A DNA stretch of 61,666 nt, from the NCBI GenBank assembly GCA_946403845.1, contig CAMJBL010000013.1:1-61666 (forward strand), in the 5' to 3' direction. The notes under the pieces were generated by a model, which was not told the origin of the DNA, did not search any database, and worked only from the letters and a program-made list of their open reading frames with translations. Of the stretch, positions 59,545-61,666 are shown one piece after another (within the stretch, counting starts at the first letter, position 1; every line of letters begins with the position of its first letter). This DNA is from an uncultured Prevotella sp. Lineage in GTDB: Bacteria; Bacteroidota; Bacteroidia; Bacteroidales; Bacteroidaceae. The position numbers and the translations under genes are program-made.

Positions 59545-59660
59545 CAAAATTAAGGCGATTTCCGGCTGTTTCCAAGTTTTTTCTTCTTTTTCGTCCTGAC
59601 TTGTAGCGACAATGGCCCGATATGACGACAAAGGGGGCACGTGGCCCCCAATTCTGTCGC
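59545..59660 (-). promoter_or_regulatory. Promoter and upstream operator array of the C11 protease gene
   Basis: On the minus strand: TAATTTTG -7 box (59545-59552), TTG -33 (59573-59575, spacer 20), then an upstream 32-base box (59601-59632) with two direct TTGTCG elements 19 bases apart, and a third element CTGTCGC in the opposite orientation (59654-59660). The same elements stand at the same distances before the 542-residue lipoprotein gene (61408-61523). Placement upstream of -33 suggests an activator site. Confidence 0.75.
59633..59649 (-). terminator. Hairpin after the lipoprotein gene, inside the shared regulatory region
   Basis: GGGGGC / GCCCCC-type stem (59633-59649) with loop CACGT, followed by TTT on the minus strand. 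It probably ends the lipoprotein transcript and lies between operator elements of the protease promoter. Confidence 0.55.
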
Positions 59661-59679
59661 AAAAGGATGTAGGTTGTTC

Positions 59680-61308
59680 TTATTTGATACCCATCAGGTT
59701 CTCTTTGCCGTAGTCGCGGGCACTTCTGATGCCTTCCGATGCAGCGTCGAGCAGTTTGGTCAGGCGGTCGTCGGCTTTCTGGTCCGTCGGGTATTCGTAT
59801 GAGAAGAGACTTTTCTCAGGCACGAGGTTCATCTTTGTGCTCCACTCGCCGATTTCGAACTTCCAGACCTTCAGCTTGGCTCCCAGTTCTGCATAGACAC
59901 CGGCCTTGACTTCCGCATTGAAATTGATAGGCTTGTCCTCCAGTGGCGCAATCTTCAGTTCTGCTTCTGCCGAGAGCTTCGGACCAATGGCGATGGTGGG
60001 GCCTGCCAGCTTGTCGATGATGAGGTCAACACCGAGGAAGAGTCCGATGCCTGCCTCTGCCTTGAAGGAGGTGGTGGGGGTAATGAAGGTGAGCTTGTTC
60101 TTCACTTCCTCAGTCTCTCCGTATGCACCCCAGTCGTTGGTATATTTTACACCACCTTTGAAGGTACGATCGTACTCGTATTTGACACCTCCGTAGAATG
60201 AACCTTTGACTTTGGCATCGAACTTCATGTACATACTCGGATTGACATCTACCCAGAATACTGCGGGGCCGATATTGAACCAGAATGTGAAGGCTGTGAA
60301 GTTCCAGATTTCCTTCTTGACCTCGGCCAGTTTCTTCTCCTTGTCGAAACCGATAGTGATCTGCGGCTTGAAGGTGAAACGACCATCGACACCGGCATCG
60401 AACTTATTGAGGATGGGCACTATGGCGTAGTCGCGGTCAACATCGAGATAGAACTTATAGTTCAGGTTCAGCGATGCGGGAGCCTTGATGTGTACGTTCA
60501 GGGTGTCACCGTTGGAGCCGAACTGCGGGTCAGCCGTGATCTCGGTTTCGATATTGATGACATTACCCTTCTTGTCGACGGTGAAGTAGTGTCCGCGCCA
60601 TGCCTTCTTGGCTGCCTCAGCGATTTCATCGAACGTTTCCTCAAACCAGTCAAGGATTCCACGGGTCTTGTTCATGCCCAACAGTTCCTCGGCACTGAAG
60701 TCTTCACTCTCGAAGGAGTCCATACCACGGGTCAGGGCCGTAGGTTCGCAGTCGCGATGGATGACGCGCACACCCATCGGGTGGATGAAGCCTTCCTCAT
60801 CAGTATAGCGGGATGAGAGGTCGCCGTTGCCACCGCGGGTGAGGCCAGCGTTCTCATTGATGAAAAGGCGGGTGTCGAATCCGACGCGCTTCCCGACCAT
60901 AAACTCGCCGATACCGGCCTTTTGCACGTCGAGGATAATGCGGTCGCCTTCCGTCTTCTCACTGATAGCTCTTACGTGGAAGGGGCGCTGATTCTGGCTC
61001 TGCCAAACGCCTGTGGGGTGATTCACGAAGGAGCGGATGCCCAGTTTCTCGGCCAGTGCCTTGCTAACACCGATCTTCGTGGTGTCGGCATTCAGGATCT
61101 GCACGTCGCCCGAGGTGTTATAATCGAAGAAGTTCAATCCGAGGGGTTCCAATATCTCCTGGCGGGTTGCCGGCTGATTATTGCTACTGGCATTGCTGTC
61201 GCTCAATGCGTCGATATCATCACTACATGCTGTGAAAACAGTTGCAAATATACCTGCGGTAAGGATGTTCATGAACATCGTCTTTACCAATGAATTCTTA
61301 GTTGTCAT
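59680..61308 (-). CDS. Unknown 542-residue lipoprotein, coregulated with the C11 protease
   Basis: I do not recognise a family. A signal with lipobox FTACSDD (Cys near residue 28) is followed by a globular N-terminal part (about 50-235) with FNFFDYN-like and RFHVRAIS-like strands, and a long C-terminal part (about 240-510) of regular alternating beta strands rich in Tyr, Phe, Lys and Gly (NLNYKFYLDVDRDYAIVPIL, KVKGSFYGGVKYEYDRTF, FKAEAGIGLFLGVDLIIDKL). This could be a beta-solenoid, lipid-binding or barrel-like fold. Several Arg/Lys sites separate the parts. The shared promoter array with the neighbouring protease suggests a common stimulus, and it could be a protease substrate or partner; that is inference. 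Confidence 0.7.
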   Translation of the reverse strand: MTTKNSLVKTMFMNILTAGIFATVFTACSDDIDALSDSNASSNNQPATRQEILEPLGLNFFDYNTSGDVQILNADTTKIGVSKALAEKLGIRSFVNHPTGVWQSQNQRPFHVRAISEKTEGDRIILDVQKAGIGEFMVGKRVGFDTRLFINENAGLTRGGNGDLSSRYTDEEGFIHPMGVRVIHRDCEPTALTRGMDSFESEDFSAEELLGMNKTRGILDWFEETFDEIAEAAKKAWRGHYFTVDKKGNVINIETEITADPQFGSNGDTLNVHIKAPASLNLNYKFYLDVDRDYAIVPILNKFDAGVDGRFTFKPQITIGFDKEKKLAEVKKEIWNFTAFTFWFNIGPAVFWVDVNPSMYMKFDAKVKGSFYGGVKYEYDRTFKGGVKYTNDWGAYGETEEVKNKLTFITPTTSFKAEAGIGLFLGVDLIIDKLAGPTIAIGPKLSAEAELKIAPLEDKPINFNAEVKAGVYAELGAKLKVWKFEIGEWSTKMNLVPEKSLFSYEYPTDQKADDRLTKLLDAASEGIRSARDYGKENLMGIK

Positions 61309-61407
61309 AATTTTGAAGTTTTAAAATGTTATTACTTTTTTTATTATTATCTCTTTTTGTCGCTGTCGTTTGGAGTTTATTGCGTCCGTTTTTGACTTTT
61401 GACACTG

Positions 61408-61523
61408 CAAAATTATGATGTTTTTTAGCTGCTTCCAAGAAATCTCATGTTTTTCGTTCCGAGTTGTAGCGACAACGGCCCGATATGGCGACAAATCGTT
61501 TTCACCCCCTCAAAATCTGTCGC
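61408..61523 (-). promoter_or_regulatory. Promoter and upstream operator array of the unknown lipoprotein gene
   Basis: On the minus strand: TAATTTTG (61408-61415), TTG -33 (61436-61438, spacer 20), the 32-base box (61464-61495) with two TTGTCG elements, and the inverted third element (61517-61523). Each spacing equals that of the protease promoter, and the stretch aligns without gaps from the -7 box to the operator box. Confidence 0.75.
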
Positions 61524-61595
61524 CTCAACCCGTTTTATCTGTAGTCAAAGAGGATTTTTCGACGATTTTCCTTCGGCCGCACGGCAAAGTGAATC

Positions 61596-61666
61596 CTATA
61601 CGTCGTGCCACGCTTCGCGCATCCAGGCGGCGACGCTCTTTTGCATGCGCTGCTTGAAGGCGGTGC
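61596..61666 (-). CDS. Possible 3' end of a gene entering from the right
   Basis: A minus-strand frame open to the window edge encodes 23 residues ending in KQRMQKSVAAWMREAWHDV and a TAG stop. The composition is plausible for a protein C-terminus and codon use is like the neighbours, but no family can be recognised and another frame is also open here. Confidence 0.3.
   Translation of the reverse strand, partial: TAFKQRMQKSVAAWMREAWHDV

Overview
The window looks like a chromosomal segment of a Bacteroidales bacterium, most likely Prevotella-like (Prevotellaceae). The evidence is the TAnnTTTG -7 promoter boxes (several with a TTG 20 bases upstream), the near absence of Shine-Dalgarno sites, a type V (Mfa/FimA-type) fimbrillin locus, and Bacteroidetes-restricted families (GGGtGRT protein, DUF5686, DUF3575, VirE-N). 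No tRNA, rRNA, CRISPR array or intact transposase was seen. The genus is inferred from family content, not from a marker gene.

Layout. 1-11.6 kb: housekeeping genes, namely the 3' part of a GGGtGRT gene, a minus-strand pdxY-rluA-Dabb unit, a SUPF1-type helicase, a GNAT protein, mgtC-like and dsbD genes, and a VirE-type ATPase. 11.7-35.7 kb: a visibly more AT-rich minus-strand operon of eight genes (DUF3575 protein, Mfa1-type fimbrillin, Mfa2-type anchor, second fimbrillin, two minor fimbrial lipoproteins, then two giant surface proteins of 2127 and about 3190 residues). 36-43 kb: a GH13 amylase divergent from a U32 (TrhP-like) gene, sufE, and nrdD-nrdG. 43-50.6 kb: a conserved unknown, rpoN, a PAP2-like membrane protein, purE, ispG and a DUF5686 protein. 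50.6-54.6 kb: CDP-alcohol transferase, YbhN-like flippase, HisC-like PLP enzyme and LicC-like cytidylyltransferase, a candidate lipid or glycan head-group pathway. 54.6-55.1 kb: an apparent GH29 fucosidase remnant. 55.1-58.1 kb: a partner-switching operon (SpoIIE phosphatase fused to an anti-sigma-type kinase, a STAS protein, and a coiled-coil AraC-type regulator). 58.2-61.3 kb: a C11 (clostripain-type) protease and an unknown lipoprotein whose separate promoters carry the same operator array at identical spacing.

Two threads run across the window. First, short repeat families (a 9-mer CTAGTTCGG, several 7-mers, 18/21/22-mers and palindromes) lie between genes and also in frame inside about ten proteins (RluA, helicase, DsbD, VirE, a giant adhesin, amylase, SufE, RpoN, IspG, nucleotidyltransferase). 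This resembles the heptanucleotide STRR repeats of cyanobacteria and the in-frame palindromic elements of Rickettsia. Second, the fimbrial operon ends in two giant proteins built from dozens of V(F/Y)GGG-type repeats, a probable fimbria-linked adhesin pair.
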